This document shows positions 7,901-21,200 of a stretch of 64,000 nt of DNA, in pieces. The translations under genes were made by a program, and so were the position numbers. Source of the stretch: Streptomyces sp. AM 4-1-1 (lineage in GTDB: Bacteria > Actinomycetota > Actinomycetes > Streptomycetales > Streptomycetaceae). The DNA is taken from contig NZ_CP119145.1 of assembly GCF_029167625.1 (NCBI RefSeq), positions 5,270,001-5,334,000 of the forward strand, given 5' to 3'. The notes beneath the pieces are model-generated. The model saw only the letters and a program-made list of their open reading frames with translations, had not been told where the DNA came from and searched no databases. Every line of letters begins with the position of its first letter. Position 1 is the stretch's first letter.

Positions 7901-10900
7901 TGAGCGGGTAGTGGGTGCCGTCCACGCTGTGCGTCCAGCCGATCTGGTGCCGGGCCACGGCCTCCTCACGGGCCGCGTCGTCCAGCGGGGTGTTGCGGAA
8001 CACGTACAGCGTGTCGAAGAGCTGCCCGACCCCGCTGAGCCGCTGAATCCGGCCGAGACCCAGGTAGTGGTGCGGCAGCAGCGCGGCGTGCTCGCGCTGG
8101 ACCCGTACCATCAGGTCCCGCAGCGGCTCGTCCGGGCGCAGCGTCACCCGGAACGGCAGCGTGTTCATGAACATGCCGATCATCTGGTCGACCCCGGCGA
8201 TGTCGGCGGGCCTGCCCGAGACGGTCGCGCCGAACACCACGTCGTCCCGGCCGGTCATCCCGGACAGCGACAGCGCCCACGCCGTGCTGAGCACCGTGTT
8301 GAGGGTGATCCCGCAGCCCCGGGCGAAGGAACGCAGCCGGTCGCTGGTCCCCTCGTCCAGCGCGATGTCCACCACCTCGGCCGTCACCGGCTCCCTGGCC
8401 GGGTCGGCGGGCGCCACCAGCGTCGCCTGGTCCAGGCCCGACAGATGCGCCCGCCACGCCGTGGCGGCGGCGTCCGCGTCGGTCCCGGCCAGCCAGCGCA
8501 GATAGTCGCGGTACGGGGTGACCGGCGGCATCCCGTCCAGTTCCCCGCCCCGCCCGTACAGCGCGAACAGGTCCTCGAAGAACAGCGACTCCGACCAGCC
8601 GTCGGTCAGGATGTGATGCTGTGTCACACACAGCATCCAGCGCTCGGCGGCGAACTTGATCAGCGTCACCCGCATCAGCGGCGGCGCCGTCAGGTCGAAC
8701 CGGGTCGCCGCGTCCGCCAGCGAGAACTCCCGCAGCGCCGCGTCCTGCGCGTCCCGGTCCAGCCCCGTCAGGTCCAGCTCCCGCCACGGCAGCTCCCACG
8801 CCAGGGGCACCACCTGCACCGGACCGTCCAGCCCCTCGTGCCAGAACGCCGACCGCAGATTGGGGTGGCGGCGCAGCAGCGCGTCGAACGAGGCGCGCAG
8901 CGCGGTGGTGTCCACCGCGTGCAGCAGCTCCACGAAGTTCTGCATCAGATAGACGTCGAGCGCCCGGTCGTCGTAGACCGCGTGGAAGTACAGACCCTCC
9001 TGGAGCGGCGACAGCGGCAGCACCTCGTCCGCCGTCGGGTACGCCCGCCTGAGCACCGCCTGCTGGGCCTCGTCGAGTCGCACCAGGGGGCCGGTGACGG
9101 CGCGGCTCTCCCCGGCGTCCGTGCCCGGCCCGCCCGCCGCGGCGGCCATCCTCGCCACCGTACGGTGCTCGAACACGTCGCGCGGGGTGAGGACCACGCC
9201 CTCCTTGCGGGCCCGGCCCACCAGCCGGATCGAGACGATGCTGTCACCGCCCAGCGCGAAGAAGTCGTCGTCGACCCCGGCCGACGCCACCCCCAGCACC
9301 TCGGCGAAGACCCGGCACAGGGCTTCCTCCCGGGCGTCGCGCGGTGCCCGGGACGCGGCGGAACCGGTGACCACGGGCGCGGGCAGCGCCGCCCGGTCCA
9401 GCTTGCCGTTGACGTTCATCGGCAGCGCGTCCAGCACCACCACGGCCGCCGGGACCATGTACTCCGGCAGCGATCCGGCCAGCCGCTCCCTGGCATCCGC
9501 CGGGTCCACCTCACCCGTGACGTACCCGACCAGCCGCTTCACGCCCGGGGTGTCCTCGCGGACCACCACGGCGGCGGTCGCCACGCCGGGCAGCGCCGAG
9601 AGCGCCGCCTCCACCTCGCCCGGCTCGATCCGGAAACCCCGGATCTTCACCTGGTCGTCGGCGCGCCCCAGATACTCCAGCTCACCGTCCGGACGCAGCC
9701 GCACCAGGTCGCCCGTGCGGTACATCCGGCTGCCGGGCGGACCGTAGGGGTCGGCGACGAACCGCTCCGCGGTCAGCGCGTACCGGTGCAGATAGCCGCG
9801 CGCCAGCCCGTGCCCGGACAGATACAGCTCCCCGGGCGTCCCGGCGGCGACCGGCCGCAGCGCCGCGTCCAGCACATAGGCGCCCGTGTTGCCGATCGGA
9901 CGGCCCACGACGGGCGTGGCGCTGTCCGCGAGATCGGCGGCCAGCGCGTCGACGGTGTACTCGGTGGGCCCGTACAGATTCACCGACATCACCCCCGTCG
10001 CCGCCCGCACCTCGGACCACAGGGACTCCGGCACCGCCTCGCCGCCCAGCAGCAGCAGCGCCGGGCGGTGCGCGTCCTGGGCCAACAGCCCCCACTCGAC
10101 GAGCTGCTGCGCGTACGTCGGTGTCACGTCCATCGCGTCGACGCGGTGCTCGCGCACATAGCCGACGACGAACTCGGCGTCCCTGCGCCCCACTTCGTCC
10201 AGAACGTGCAGCTCGTGCCCGGCGATCAGCCAGAACAGCTGCTCCCACGACGTGTCGAAGCTGAACGACGCGGTGTGCAGCGCCCGCAGCGGCCGTCCGC
10301 CGGTCGCCGAGACGACCGGCCCGAAGACCTCGGTGAGATGGTTGCGGTAGAGGTTCGACAGACCACCGTGGGTGAGCACCACGCCCTTGGGCCGCCCGGT
10401 CGAACCCGACGTGTAGATCACATACGCGGGATGGTCCGCCGTCACCTCGGGCGAGGCGAACACCCCGTCGTACGAGGCGAGTTCGGCGCCCGTCCGGTCG
10501 TCGTCCAGCACGATCCGCTCCGGGCCCCCGGCCTCGGGCAGCAGCGGCAGCGCGGCCGACGTGGTCAGTACGCACACCGGGGACGCGTCCTCGGTCATCC
10601 AGCCGAGCCGGTCCGCCGGATGGTCCAGGTCCAGCGGCAGATAGGCACCGCCCGCCTTGAGCACGGCGAGGATCGCGACCACGGAATCCGCCGACCGCGG
10701 CACCGCCAGCGCCACCACCGACTCCGGACCCACCCCGCGCGCCGCCAGCAGCGCCGCGAGCCGGGAGGCCCGCTCGTCCAGCTCGCCGAACGTCAGCGAG
10801 ACCCCGCCCGCGACGACGGCGGTACGCGCGGCTGCGCCGGCCGCCCGCTCGCCGAACCGGTCGGCGACCGTACCGGACGGCACGTCCCGCACCCGGCCCT

Positions 10901-12236
10901 GCCAGCTCGCGCGGACCTGCTCCCGCTCTCCCGGGGCCAGCAGCTCCAGGGCGCCCACGGGCGTGCCCGGCGCCTCGGCGATCTGCTCCAGCACCCGGGC
11001 GAGCCGCGCCGCGATCAGCCCGGCACCGCGCTCGTCGAACAGGTCGGGGCGGTACTCCAGATCGAGCCTGGCCCGCTCGTCGAGCGCGACCGCGAGCGTC
11101 AGCGGGTAGTGCGTCGCGTCCCGCGCCTCGATCCCGGTGACGCGGGTCCCGTCGGCGAGCACCGGACGGGCGTCCGGGTCCACCGGATAGTTCTCGATGA
11201 CGACCAGCGTGTCGAACAGCTCACCGCCACCCGCCTGCTTCTGGATCAGCCGCAGCCCCAGATGGTGGTGGGCCAGCAGGCCGTTCTGCTCGTCACGGAA
11301 CCGCCGCACCAGCTCCTCGACGCTCTCGCCCGGCCGCGGCGCCACCCGGACCGGCACCGTGGTGATGAACAGCCCCACCATCGACTCGACACCCGGTATC
11401 TCCTCCGGCCGGCCCGCCACCGTCAGGCCGAACACCACGTCCTGACGGCCCGTCAGACCACCGAGCACGATGCCCCACGCGGCCTGGACCAGGGTGCTGG
11501 GCGTGGTGCCCAGCCGCCGGGCCGCCGCGATCAGCCGCATGGTGGCCTCCTCGGACAGCTCGACCCCGTGCTTGCCCGGCCGCACCGCCGTCCGCGCCGG
11601 ATCGGCCGGCGAGACGAGCGACGCCTCGTCCAGACCGGCCAGCGCCGCACGCCACGCCGACTCGGCCGCTTGCCGGTCCTGTCCCTTCAGCCACTTCAGA
11701 TAGTCCCGGTACGGGCGCACCGGGGCCAGCCCCGAAGGGTCGCCGTCCGACGCGTACAGCGCGAACAGATCACCCACCAGCAGCGGCATCGACCAGCCGT
11801 CCACCAGGATGTGGTGCAGGGTGACGACCAGCCGGTGGTCCTCCTCGCCCATCCGGACCAGCGTCAGCCGCAGCAGCGGCGGCCGGTGCAGCTCGAACCG
11901 CTGGGCCTGCTCGTCCCGCTCGACCCGGCGCAGCGCCTCCGCCGACGGATCGGCGGACAGGTCCACCCGGCCGATCCCGATCTTCACCTCGGCGGGCACG
12001 AACTGGACGGGCTGCGGGACCCCCTCGTGCCAGAAACCCGCCCGCAGATTGGGGTGGCGGCGCAGCAGGGCGGCGGCGGCCCGGCCGAGCCGTTCCGCGT
12101 CGACCGGCCCGGCCAGCCCCACCGACACCTGCACGGTGTACACGTCGGTGGCGCCCTGGTCGTACACCGAATGGAACAGCATGCCCTGCTGCAAGGGGGA
12201 CAGCGGAAGCATGTCCTCGATACGAGCCTGCGTCAC
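4974..12236 (-). CDS. Siderophore NRPS, modules 5-6 plus thioesterase (C-A-T-C-A-T-TE)
   Basis: A 2420-residue synthetase. Domains: C (HHILVDG, His141), A (binding pocket starts at Asp661), T (GGDSI, Ser999), C (HHILTDG, His1207), A (Asp1732), T (GGHSL, Ser2077), TE (GYSFGG, Ser2207). The second A domain reads D-M-E-N-L-G-L-I-N plus the usual Lys, the known code for N5-hydroxyornithine. The first reads D-T-E-D-L-G-L-V-D, which I cannot assign; three acidic pocket residues suggest a basic side chain. Both C domains start with the LSPLQ-G pattern of D-accepting (DCL) domains, although only the upstream protein ends in an E domain. The TE lid carries an Ala/Asp/Ser-rich insert of about 45 residues. 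Start GTG 12236 overlaps the previous stop (GTGA) behind GGAGGG; an upstream GTG at 12251 is possible. C-terminal hydroxyornithine is often released as a cyclic hydroxamate (inference). Confidence 0.95.
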   Translation of the reverse strand: MTQARIEDMLPLSPLQQGMLFHSVYDQGATDVYTVQVSVGLAGPVDAERLGRAAAALLRRHPNLRAGFWHEGVPQPVQFVPAEVKIGIGRVDLSADPSAEALRRVERDEQAQRFELHRPPLLRLTLVRMGEEDHRLVVTLHHILVDGWSMPLLVGDLFALYASDGDPSGLAPVRPYRDYLKWLKGQDRQAAESAWRAALAGLDEASLVSPADPARTAVRPGKHGVELSEEATMRLIAAARRLGTTPSTLVQAAWGIVLGGLTGRQDVVFGLTVAGRPEEIPGVESMVGLFITTVPVRVAPRPGESVEELVRRFRDEQNGLLAHHHLGLRLIQKQAGGGELFDTLVVIENYPVDPDARPVLADGTRVTGIEARDATHYPLTLAVALDERARLDLEYRPDLFDERGAGLIAARLARVLEQIAEAPGTPVGALELLAPGEREQVRASWQGRVRDVPSGTVADRFGERAAGAAARTAVVAGGVSLTFGELDERASRLAALLAARGVGPESVVALAVPRSADSVVAILAVLKAGGAYLPLDLDHPADRLGWMTEDASPVCVLTTSAALPLLPEAGGPERIVLDDDRTGAELASYDGVFASPEVTADHPAYVIYTSGSTGRPKGVVLTHGGLSNLYRNHLTEVFGPVVSATGGRPLRALHTASFSFDTSWEQLFWLIAGHELHVLDEVGRRDAEFVVGYVREHRVDAMDVTPTYAQQLVEWGLLAQDAHRPALLLLGGEAVPESLWSEVRAATGVMSVNLYGPTEYTVDALAADLADSATPVVGRPIGNTGAYVLDAALRPVAAGTPGELYLSGHGLARGYLHRYALTAERFVADPYGPPGSRMYRTGDLVRLRPDGELEYLGRADDQVKIRGFRIEPGEVEAALSALPGVATAAVVVREDTPGVKRLVGYVTGEVDPADARERLAGSLPEYMVPAAVVVLDALPMNVNGKLDRAALPAPVVTGSAASRAPRDAREEALCRVFAEVLGVASAGVDDDFFALGGDSIVSIRLVGRARKEGVVLTPRDVFEHRTVARMAAAAGGPGTDAGESRAVTGPLVRLDEAQQAVLRRAYPTADEVLPLSPLQEGLYFHAVYDDRALDVYLMQNFVELLHAVDTTALRASFDALLRRHPNLRSAFWHEGLDGPVQVVPLAWELPWRELDLTGLDRDAQDAALREFSLADAATRFDLTAPPLMRVTLIKFAAERWMLCVTQHHILTDGWSESLFFEDLFALYGRGGELDGMPPVTPYRDYLRWLAGTDADAAATAWRAHLSGLDQATLVAPADPAREPVTAEVVDIALDEGTSDRLRSFARGCGITLNTVLSTAWALSLSGMTGRDDVVFGATVSGRPADIAGVDQMIGMFMNTLPFRVTLRPDEPLRDLMVRVQREHAALLPHHYLGLGRIQRLSGVGQLFDTLYVFRNTPLDDAAREEAVARHQIGWTHSVDGTHYPLTLAVTPGRALELSLAYRPDLYDRATAERLAARLALLVEQLADGAAVPVGRLRTLAHHERAELLARGDDMGHEVPDTTVVDLFADQAARTPGATALVFEDERLSYAELDERANRLARALIARGAGPERVVALALPRSADFVVSLFAVLKTGAAYLPLDLDHPVDRLAGMVEDARPLCLITTGPVAGRTPVVAGVPPLALDAPETAAELAALSGAPVTDAELTGVRDGRHPAYLIYTSGSTGRPKGVVVPYSGLTNMLLNHRERIFAPAVALAGGRRMRVAHTVSFAFDMSWEEFFWLVDGHEVHVIGEELRLDPAALTAHYDQVGIDVINVTPSYGQQLIDAGLLDGDRHRPALVLLGGEAVPDSMWSLLKRTEGTMGYNLYGPTEYTINALGADVTDSAASCVGRPIFNTRGYVLDSALRSVPAGVPGELYLAGAGLARGYFERPALTAERFVADPFGEPGTLMYRTGDLVRWREDDQIDYLGRADHQVKIRGFRIELGEIESAVAEAPGIAAAAVVVHTAPGGVKRLVAYAVPGADGPDSAPDPAELRAKLSATLPEYMVPSAFVTLEALPLTVNGKVDRAALPAPEFEDAGGGRPPKDAREALLCRVFAEVLGLERVGVEDNFFELGGHSLLAMRLVGRIRDELGVPVQVATVMSAPTVADVASRIGTDARRDALRVVMPLRERGGSAPLFCFHPASGFSWQYTGLLRHLDPDRPVYGIQSPGLAGALPEVADVAELAELYLAEIRAVQPRGPYHFLGYSFGGTVAHTLAALLQERGEEVAFLGLLDAYPPETDDWSFIDAPDWRERLEKEESGFLLSVAGLGTDDVPTGADASSAAARSDAAASRADAGPDGADRADAPLSRADAVAAIRNSQGLLAGFDDTLLAAIVDTNVHCVRLLSRSRTRHYRGDVLFFTAARSTPEESAPGRVWPAYVSGRIGEHVLDRAHDDLMAPDVLAEIGPVLNAALANLPRG

Positions 12237-15200
12237 TGCTGGGCCCTCCACATTTCTTCGAGCATGGTGATCTGGTCCTGGTCGAGGTCGAGCAGATCGA
12301 GGTCCGACGGGGTGTGTCCCCCGGAGGCCCCGCCGTCCGCCCAGGCGGACAGGGTGTCGAGAGCGGCCAGCCAGCCGTCGGCCAGCTCACCGACGACGTC
12401 CTGGGCGACGGCCTCGCCGGCCCAGATGAAGGTGGCGGTCAACCGCGGGCCGTCGGGCCCGTTCTCGATCTCCGCGTTGATCTCCAGCGCGTGCGAGAGC
12501 GGAGTCGCCGGATCGGGCCGCACCGCCAGGGCGTCCGCCTCGTCGGCCGGACCCCAGTCGGAAGCGGCCGTCACCGCGTGCCGCCCCAGGTAGTTCCACA
12601 GGATCTCCGGCCGCGCGGCCGGATCGAACAACCGGGCCGTCGCCGCGTTCACGTACCGCAGCAGCCCCGCCCCGACACCCCCGTCGGGCACCGCCCGCAG
12701 CAGCTCCTTGACCGCCTTCAGCGCACCTCCCGCGTCCTCACGGCCCGACAGGACCGCCGGCGCGTCGAACGCCCCGGCGGCCAGCCGCAGCGGATACAGA
12801 CTCGTCAACCAGCCGACGGTACGGGTCAGATCGGCGCCCGGCAGCAGCTCCTGCTCCCGCCCGTGCCCCTCCAGCTCCAGGCTCAGCCCGCCGTCGCCGC
12901 GCCCGGCCCGGCCCGCCCAGTCACCGACGGCCAGCGCCAGCGCCGTCAGCAGAGTGTCGTTGACCGTGCCGTGGAACGCGGCCGGGACGGTGTTCAGCAG
13001 CGGCTCGGTACGCTCCGCCGACAGCTGGACCGTCAGATGCCGGGCGGTCGCGGCCGTGTCCTTCGCGGGGTCCAACGCGCGGTCCGCCAGCAGCCGTTCA
13101 CGCGTGTCGGCCGACAGCCAGTGGTCCAGCTCGGCGAGCCGCCGCGCGTGGTGCGACTCCGCCAGCAGATGCGTGGTCCAGGTACGCAGCGGAGTGGGTA
13201 CGGGGTCGAGCGCCGGCACACGGCCGGCCGCCACCGCCTCCCAGGCGGCCCGCAGGTCCGGCAGCACGATCTGCCACGACACCTCGTCGACCACCAGATG
13301 GTGGGCGACCAGCAGCAGCCGCCCCGGCGCGTCCGGCCCCGCGTCCAACTGGACGGCGGCGACGGTGCGTCCGGCCACCGGGTCCAGCGACCCGGCCGCC
13401 CGGTCCGACTCCTCGGCGACCAGCGCGCGCAGCGCCCCGCCGGACAGCCCGGCCGCGTCGACCGTACGCAGCACGGCCCCCGCGTCGAGCGCGCCGCGCG
13501 CCCGCACCTCGGCGCTCCACACCCCGGGACCGGCCACCGTCAGGATCTGCCGCAGTCCGTCGTGGTGGTCGAACACCGTCTGCAAGGCGGACACCAGGTG
13601 CTCGCGGCTCGTCCCGGCCGGGAGTCGCACCAGGCGGGCCTGGGCGAACCGGGCGAACGGACCGCCACGCCCGGCGAACCAGTGCGCGATCGGCGGCAGC
13701 GGCAACGGGCCGACACCGTCCGCCGGAGCGGGGCGGGAGGCGCCCGCCGTGCCCGCCGCACCCGTCACCTTCGCCACGGACGCCAGCCCCGCCGGGGTCG
13801 GCTCCTGGAAGATCTGCCGCGCGGTGATCGTCAGCCCCGCCTTGCGGGCCTGGCTGACCAGCCGGATGGAGACGATGCTGTCGCCGCCCAGCTCGAAGAA
13901 GTTGTCGTCGGGGCCCACCGCCGCCAGCCCCAGCACCTCGGCCACCAGACCGCTCAGGATCTCCACCGGGGACGCACCGGACGCGACCGGTGTCCCGTCG
14001 GCGGGAACGGCCGCCGTACGGGCCCCGGGCAGCTTCGGCGCCGGCTGCTTCGGCGCGGGCAGCGCCTTGCGGTCCAGCTTGCCGTTCGGTGAGAGCGGCA
14101 CCCGGTCCAGCTCCACGAAGACCGCGGGGACCATGTACTCGGGCAGCCGCTCGGCCGCGAGGCGCCGCAACGCGTCCCGGTCGATGACCGCGCCGGGCGC
14201 GGGAACGACGTAGGCGACCAGACGCCGTACCCCTGGCTGGTCCTCACGGACGACGACCACGGCACTGGCGACGTCGGGTGTGTTGGTGAGGGTGTTTTGG
14301 ATTTCGCCGGGTTCGATGCGGAAGCCGCGGAGTTTGATTTGGTCGTCGGTGCGGCCGAGGTAGTGGATGGTGCCGTCGGGGTTGTGTCGGGCGAGGTCTC
14401 CGGTGCGGTACATGCGGGTGCCGGGTGGGCCGTAGGGGTTTGCGGTGAAGCGTTCGGCGGTGAGGGTGGGGTGGTTGGTGTAGCCGCGGGCGAGTTGGTG
14501 TCCGGCGAGGTAGAGCTCGCCGGGTGTGCCGGTGGGGGTGGGTTGGAGGTGGGGGTCGAGGATGTAGGTCTGGGTGTTCCAGACGGGGGTGCCGATGGTG
14601 GTGGCGTTGTTGGTTTCGGTGGTGGCGGTGTTCTGGGGGTTGTCGGTGGTGTTGGTGGGGTGGCAGGTGGTGGCGGTGACGTCGATGGTGGCTTCGGTGG
14701 GGCCGTAGAGGTTGGTGAGGGTGAGGGTGTGGGGGTGGGCTGAGGTGTGGGTGCGGTGGGTGAGTTCGGTGGGGAGTGCTTCGCCGCTGCAGGCGATGAG
14801 GCGGAGGGTGGGGAGGGTGTGGAGGTGGGTTTCGTTGAGGAAGGCGGCGAGCATGGAGGGGACGAAGTGGGTGATGTTGATGTGTTGGTGGCGGATGAGG
14901 TGGGTGAGGTAGTGGGGGTCTTTGTGTCCGTCGGGTTTGGCGATGATGAGGGTGGCGCCTTGGGTGAGGGGCCAGAAGAGTTCCCAGACGGAGACGTCGA
15001 AGGTGGTGGGTGTTTTGTGGAGGAGGCGTTCGTGGGGGTGGAGGGTGTAGGTGTGTTGCATCCATTGGATGCGGTTGACGATGGCGTGGTGTTCGGTGAG
15101 GACGCCTTTGGGGCGTCCGGTGGAGCCTGAGGTGAAGATGAGGTAGGCGGGGTGGTGGGGGTGGAGGGGTGTGGTGCGTTCGTCGTCGGTGACCGTGTTC

Positions 15201-18200
15201 CCCGGGAGGCCCGCCAACTCGGCCTGGATTTCAGGTGAGTCGAGTACGACGGGGTCGGCGCCGTTCAGGTCTTCCGGCAGTGCGTTCAGCGATTCGAGGT
15301 CCGTGAGGACGCAGACCGGTCGTGCGGTGTCGGCCATGTAGGTGAGTCGGTCGTGGGGGAGGGTGAGGTCGAGGGGGAGGTAGGCGGCGCCGGCGCGGAT
15401 GACGGCGTGGATGGCGATGAGGAGGTTGTGGGAGCGGGGCAGGGCGACGGCGACGATGGATTCGGGTCCGATGCCGCGGGTGATGAGGAGTCGGGTGAGG
15501 CGGTTGACGTGGTCGTCGAAGGTGTCGCGGGAGAGTTCGTCGTCCTCGTAGACGAGTGCGGGTCCCTGGGCGTGGGCGGCTCCGGCGGCGACCAGATCGG
15601 CCAGGTTCACCGGCCCGTCCAGCTCACGCGCCGTGTCGTTCCAGCCCGAGACGATCCGTTCGTACTCCTCGGCGTCCATCACCGGAATACCGGTCACCGG
15701 TCGGGACGGGTCCTCCGCCACCGCGTCCAGCAGCCGCAGCAGCCGCCCGGACAGCGTCTCGACGCTCGCCCGGTCGAACAGATCCGTCGCGAACCGGATG
15801 CCGCCGGAGATCCGGCCGCTCTCCTCCGAGCCGCCGAACGCCACCTCCAGGTCGACCTTCGATCCACCGATCTCCACGGTCAGCTCCTCGGCCGGAAGCC
15901 CGAACAGCTCCCGTACCCCACCGCTCACCGAGTGGTACGTCACCATCGTCTGGAACAACGGATTGCGGGACTGCGAGCGGGCCGGCCCCACCGCCTTCAC
16001 CACCGACTCCAGCGGCAGATCCGCGTGCGAGAACGCCGCGAGACCGGTGTCCCGGACCCGGGCGACCAGCTCGGCGAACGTCGGATCGCCCGACAGATCC
16101 GCCCGTAGTACCAGCGTGTTGAGGAAGAACCCGACGAGTCCGTCCAGCGCCTCGTCCTCCCGGCCGGAGACCGGGCTGCCGAGTGGGATGTCGTCGCCCG
16201 CGCCGAGCCGGTGCAGCAGTGCCGCGACCGCCGCGTGCACGACCATGAACATCGTCGCGCCGGCCTCCCGGGCGATCCTCGCCAGGCCCTCACCCGTCGC
16301 CGCGGGCACCTCGAAGGTGACCACACCGCCGCCATGGCTGGGCACTGCGGGCCGCGGCCGGTCCGTGGGCAGTGTCAACTCGTCCGGTGAGCCCGCCAAC
16401 GCGTCCCGCCAGTAGGCCGCTTGGCGGTGGGCCAGGGACTCCGGGTCGTCCGTGCCGCCCAGCAGCTCGCGCTGCCAGAGCGCGTAGTCGGCGTACTGCA
16501 CGGGCAGTGGTGTGAACTCCGGTGCCCGGCCCGCCACCCGCGCGGTGTACGCGAGATCCAGATCCGCCAGCAGCGGACCCGTCGACCACTCGTCGGTCGC
16601 GATGTGGTGTAGCAACAGAATGAGCACATGGGCCTGTTCGCCGTCCTCGGCGCTCAGCAGCGTCACCCGCAACGGTACGTCCGTCGCCAGGTCGAAGACA
16701 TGCCCGCCCGCCGCGACGGCCTCGTCGCCCAGCCGGGCCGCCGGGACCCGCACCGCCGCGAACGGCACCCGGGCCTCCCCGGGAGCCAGCACCCGCTGGT
16801 ACGGCTCACCGTCCCGCTCCTCGAACACCGTGCGCAGCGCCTCATGACGGGTCACGACGTCCCGTACCGCCGCTTCCAGGGCCGACACGTCGACCGCGCC
16901 GCTCAGCCGTACGGCCAACGGCACGTTGTACGTCGTGCCCGCGCCCCGCGCGCTGTCGATCAGCCACAGCCGACGCTGTGCGTACGACAGGGGCAGCGGT
17001 TCGGGGCGTTCGGCGGCGGCGGTCAGCGCGGGCCGCCCGGCGGTCGAACGCTGGGCGAGCCTGGCGGCCAGCGCCGCGACCGTACGCGCCTCGAACACGT
17101 CACGAATGCCGCACTCGACGCCCAACGCCGCCCGGACCCGGCCCACCGCACGCGCCGCGAGCAGCGAGTGCCCGCCGAGAGCGAAGAAGTCGTCCTCGAC
17201 ACCGACCGTGTCCAGCTCCAGCATCTCGGCCCAGATCCCCGCGAGGATCTCCTCCCGCGCGTCACGCGGGGCCCGGGACGCTCCGGACCCTGTGGTCACG
17301 TCCGGGGCGGGCAGTGCGCGGCGGTCCAGCTTGCCGTTGGCCGTCACCGGCAGCGCGTCCAGGATCACGATCACCGCCGGGACCATGTACTCGGGCAGCC
17401 GCTCGGCCGCGAGGCGCCGCAACGCTTCGGCGTCCAGCACCGCGCCGGGCGCGGGTACGGCGTACCCGACCAGCTGGCGTACGCCCGGACGGTCCTCGCG
17501 GACCAGTACCGCCGCCTGTGCGATGTCGGGTGTGTTGGTGAGGGTGTTTTGGATTTCGCCGGGTTCGATGCGGAAGCCGCGGAGTTTGATTTGGTCGTCG
17601 GTGCGGCCGAGGTAGTGGATGGTGCCGTCGGGGTTGTGTCGGGCGAGGTCTCCGGTGCGGTACATGCGGGTGCCGGGTGGGCCGTAGGGGTTTGCGGTGA
17701 AGCGTTCGGCGGTGAGGGTGGGGTGGTTGGTGTAGCCGCGGGCGAGTTGGTGTCCGGCGAGGTAGAGCTCGCCGGGTGTGCCGGTGGGGGTGGGTTGGAG
17801 GTGGGGGTCGAGGATGTAGGTCTGGGTGTTCCAGACGGGGGTGCCGATGGTGGTGGCGGTGTTGTTGTTCTGGGAGTTGGTGGTGTTGTCGGTGGTGTTG
17901 GTGGGGTGGCAGGTGGTGGCGGTGACGTCGATGGTGGCTTCGGTGGGGCCGTAGAGGTTGGTGAGGGTGAGGGTGTGGGGGTGGGCTGAGGTGTGGGTGC
18001 GGTGGGTGAGTTCGGTGGGGAGTGCTTCGCCGCTGCAGGCGATGAGGCGGAGGGTGGGGAGGGTGTGGAGGTGGGTTTCGTTGAGGAAGGCGGCGAGCAT
18101 GGAGGGGACGAAGTGGGTGATGTTGATGTGTTGGTGGCGGATGAGGTGGGTGAGGTAGTGGGGGTCTTTGTGTCCGTCGGGTTTGGCGATGATGAGGGTG

Positions 18201-21200
18201 GCGCCTTGGGTGAGGGGCCAGAAGAGTTCCCAGACGGAGACGTCGAAGGTGGTGGGTGTTTTGTGGAGGAGGCGTTCGTGGGGGTGGAGGGTGTAGGTGT
18301 GTTGCATCCATTGGATGCGGTTGACGATGGCGTGGTGTTCGGTGAGGACGCCTTTGGGGCGTCCGGTGGAGCCTGAGGTGAAGATGAGGTAGGCGGGGTG
18401 GTGGGGGTGGAGGGGTGTGGTGCGTTCGTCGTCGGTGACCGTGTTCCCCGGGAGGCCCGCCAACTCGGCCTGGATTTCAGGTGAGTCGAGTACGACGGGG
18501 TCGGCGCCGTTCAGGTCTTCCGGCAGTGCGTTCAGCGATTCGAGGTCCGTGAGGACGCAGACCGGTCGTGCGGTGTCGGCCATGTAGGTGAGTCGGTCGT
18601 GGGGGAGGGTGAGGTCGAGGGGGAGGTAGGCGGCGCCGGCGCGGATGACGGCGTGGATGGCGATGAGGAGGTTGTGGGAGCGGGGCAGGGCGACGGCGAC
18701 GATGGATTCGGGTCCGATGCCGCGGGTGATGAGGAGTCGGGCGAGGCGGTTGACGTGGTCGTCGAAGGTGTCGCGGGAGAGTTCGTCGTCCTCGAAGACG
18801 AGTGCGGGTCCCTGGGCGTGGGCGGCTCCAGCGGCGACCAGATCGGCCAGGTTCACCGGCCCCTCCAGCTCACGCGCCGTGTCGTTCCAGCCGTACAGCA
18901 TCCGTTCGCGCTCGTCGCTGTCCACGACATCGATCGCGGCAACCGGCACGTCCGGGTCGCCCGCCACCGCGTCCAGCAGCCGCAGCAGCCGCCCGGACAG
19001 CGTCTCGACGCTCGCCCGGTCGAACAGATCCTTCGCGTACCTGACCCCGCAGACCATGCCCGTACCAGCTGTACCAGCCGTACCACCAGCCGCACTGGCC
19101 GTACCTTCCGCGCCTGCCGCGCCTGCCGCGCCTGCCGAGTCGGCCGTGCTTTCCGTGCCCTCCGCGCCCGTCCGGCCGCCCGGCACCCGGCGGAACAGGA
19201 TCTCCAGGTCGAACTTGGCCGCACCGGACGCGAACGACACCTCCTCGGCCGCCGTACCGAACAGCCTCGTCAGGTCCGGGCCGCCGCCCTCGTACGCCAC
19301 CATCGTCTGGAACAGCGGGTGCCGCGCGAGCGAGCGCTCCGGGTTGACCGCCTCGACCACGGCGTCGAAGGGCAGATCGGCGTGGTCGAGCCCCGCCAGA
19401 TCCGTGGCCCGCACGCGTTCCAGCAGTTCGGCGAACGTCGGGTTCCCCGACAGATCCGCCCGCAGTACCAGCGTGTTGACGAAGAACCCGACGAGTCCGT
19501 CCAGCGCCTCGTCGCCCCGGCCCGCGACCGGGCTGCCGAGCGGGATGTCGTCGCCCGCGCCGAGCCGGTGCAGCAGCGCCGCGACCGCCGCGTGCACCAC
19601 CATGAACATCGTCGCGCCGGACTCCCGGGCGACCCGCTCAAGACCGGCCACCAGTGCGGCGGGCAGTTCCGTCTCCACCGTCCCACCGGCATGCGACGGG
19701 GTCGCCGGACGCGGCCGGTCCGTCGGCAGCGCCGGCTCCTCAGGAACACCACTCAACGCGTCCCGCCAGTACGCCGCTTGGCGGTGGGCCAGGGAGCCCG
19801 GGTCGTCCGTGCCGCCCAGCAGCTCGCGCTGCCAGAGCGCGTAGTCGGCGTACTGCACGGGCAGTGGTGTGAACTCCGGTGTCCGGCCCGCCGCCCGCGC
19901 GGTGTACGCGAGATCCAGATCCGCCAGCAGCGGACCCGTCGACCACTCGTCCCCGGCGATGTGGTGCAGCAGTACCACCAGCAGGTGCTCGTCCCCGGCG
20001 CTCAGCAGCGTCACCCGCAGCGGTACGTCCACCGCGAGGTCGATGACCTCGGAGACCAGTGCCTCACCCTCCTCGACCAGCCGGCCGGCCGGCACCTTCC
20101 GGACCGCGAACGGCACCCGGGTCCCGGCGGGGTTCAGCACCCGCTGGTACGGCTCGCCGCCACGCTCCTCGAACACCGTGCGCAGTGCCTCGTGCCGCGT
20201 CACCACGTCGAGCACCGCCGACTTCAGGGCCGTCACGTCCACCTCGCCGCGCAGCCGCACCGCCAGCGGGATGTTGTACGTGGCGCTGGGGCCCTCCATC
20301 CGGTGCAGGAACCACAGGCGTCGCTGTGCGTGGGAGAGCGGCGGCAGTTCGGGACGTCCGGCGGCGGCGGTCAGCGCGGGCCGCTCGGCGGACGAACGCT
20401 GGGCGAGCCTGGCGGCCAGCGCCGCGACCGTACGCGCCTCGAACACGTCCCGTACCGAGCACGCCGTGCCCGTGGCGCGGACCCGCGCCACCAGCCGGGT
20501 CGCCAGCAGCGAGTGCCCGCCCAGCGCGAAGAAGTCGTCGTCCGCGCCGACCGGTCCCGCGCCCAGCACCTCGGAGAAGATCCGCGCGACGCGCTCCTCG
20601 CCGTCCCCGCTCGGCGCCCGCGACGGCTCGGCGGCCGTGACGGCGGGCGCGGGCAGCGCGGCCCGGTCCAGCTTGCCGTTGACGTTCGTCGGCAGGGTGT
20701 CCAGGACGACGACCGCCGCCGGGACCATGTACTCGGGAAGGCTCGCCGCCAACTCCCTCCGGATGAAAGCTGGTTCGGCGGGACCGGTGACGTACCCGAC
20801 CAGTCGCGGCACCCCGGGTGTGTCCTCCCGGACGATCACCGCGGCGGCCGTGACCCCCGCCAGGGCGGCGAGCGCCGCCTCCACCTCGCCCAGCTCGACC
20901 CGGAAGCCCCGGATCTTCACCTGGTCGTCGGCGCGGCCCAGGAACTCGATCAGCCCGTCCCGGCGCCTGCGCGCCAGATCGCCCGTGCGGTACATCCGGC
21001 CGCCCGGCGTACCGAACGGGTCGGCGACGAACCGCTCGGCCGTCAGCGCGTGACGCCCCAGATAGCCGCGGGCGTTCTGCGCGCCGGACAGATACAGCTC
21101 ACCCGGCACCCCCGGCGGCACCGGCCGCAGCCGTGCGTCGAGGATGTGCGCCCGGCTGTTGTCCAGCGGACGGCCCACCACCGGGGTCGGGCAGTCGCAG

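Noticed and set aside
4899-12593. Very long plus-strand open frame (over 2500 codons) opposite the second NRPS gene
   Set aside because: It is the antisense shadow of the NRPS caused by high third-position GC; its translation is Arg/His/Gln/Pro-rich with no domain, and the minus strand reads perfect NRPS motifs.
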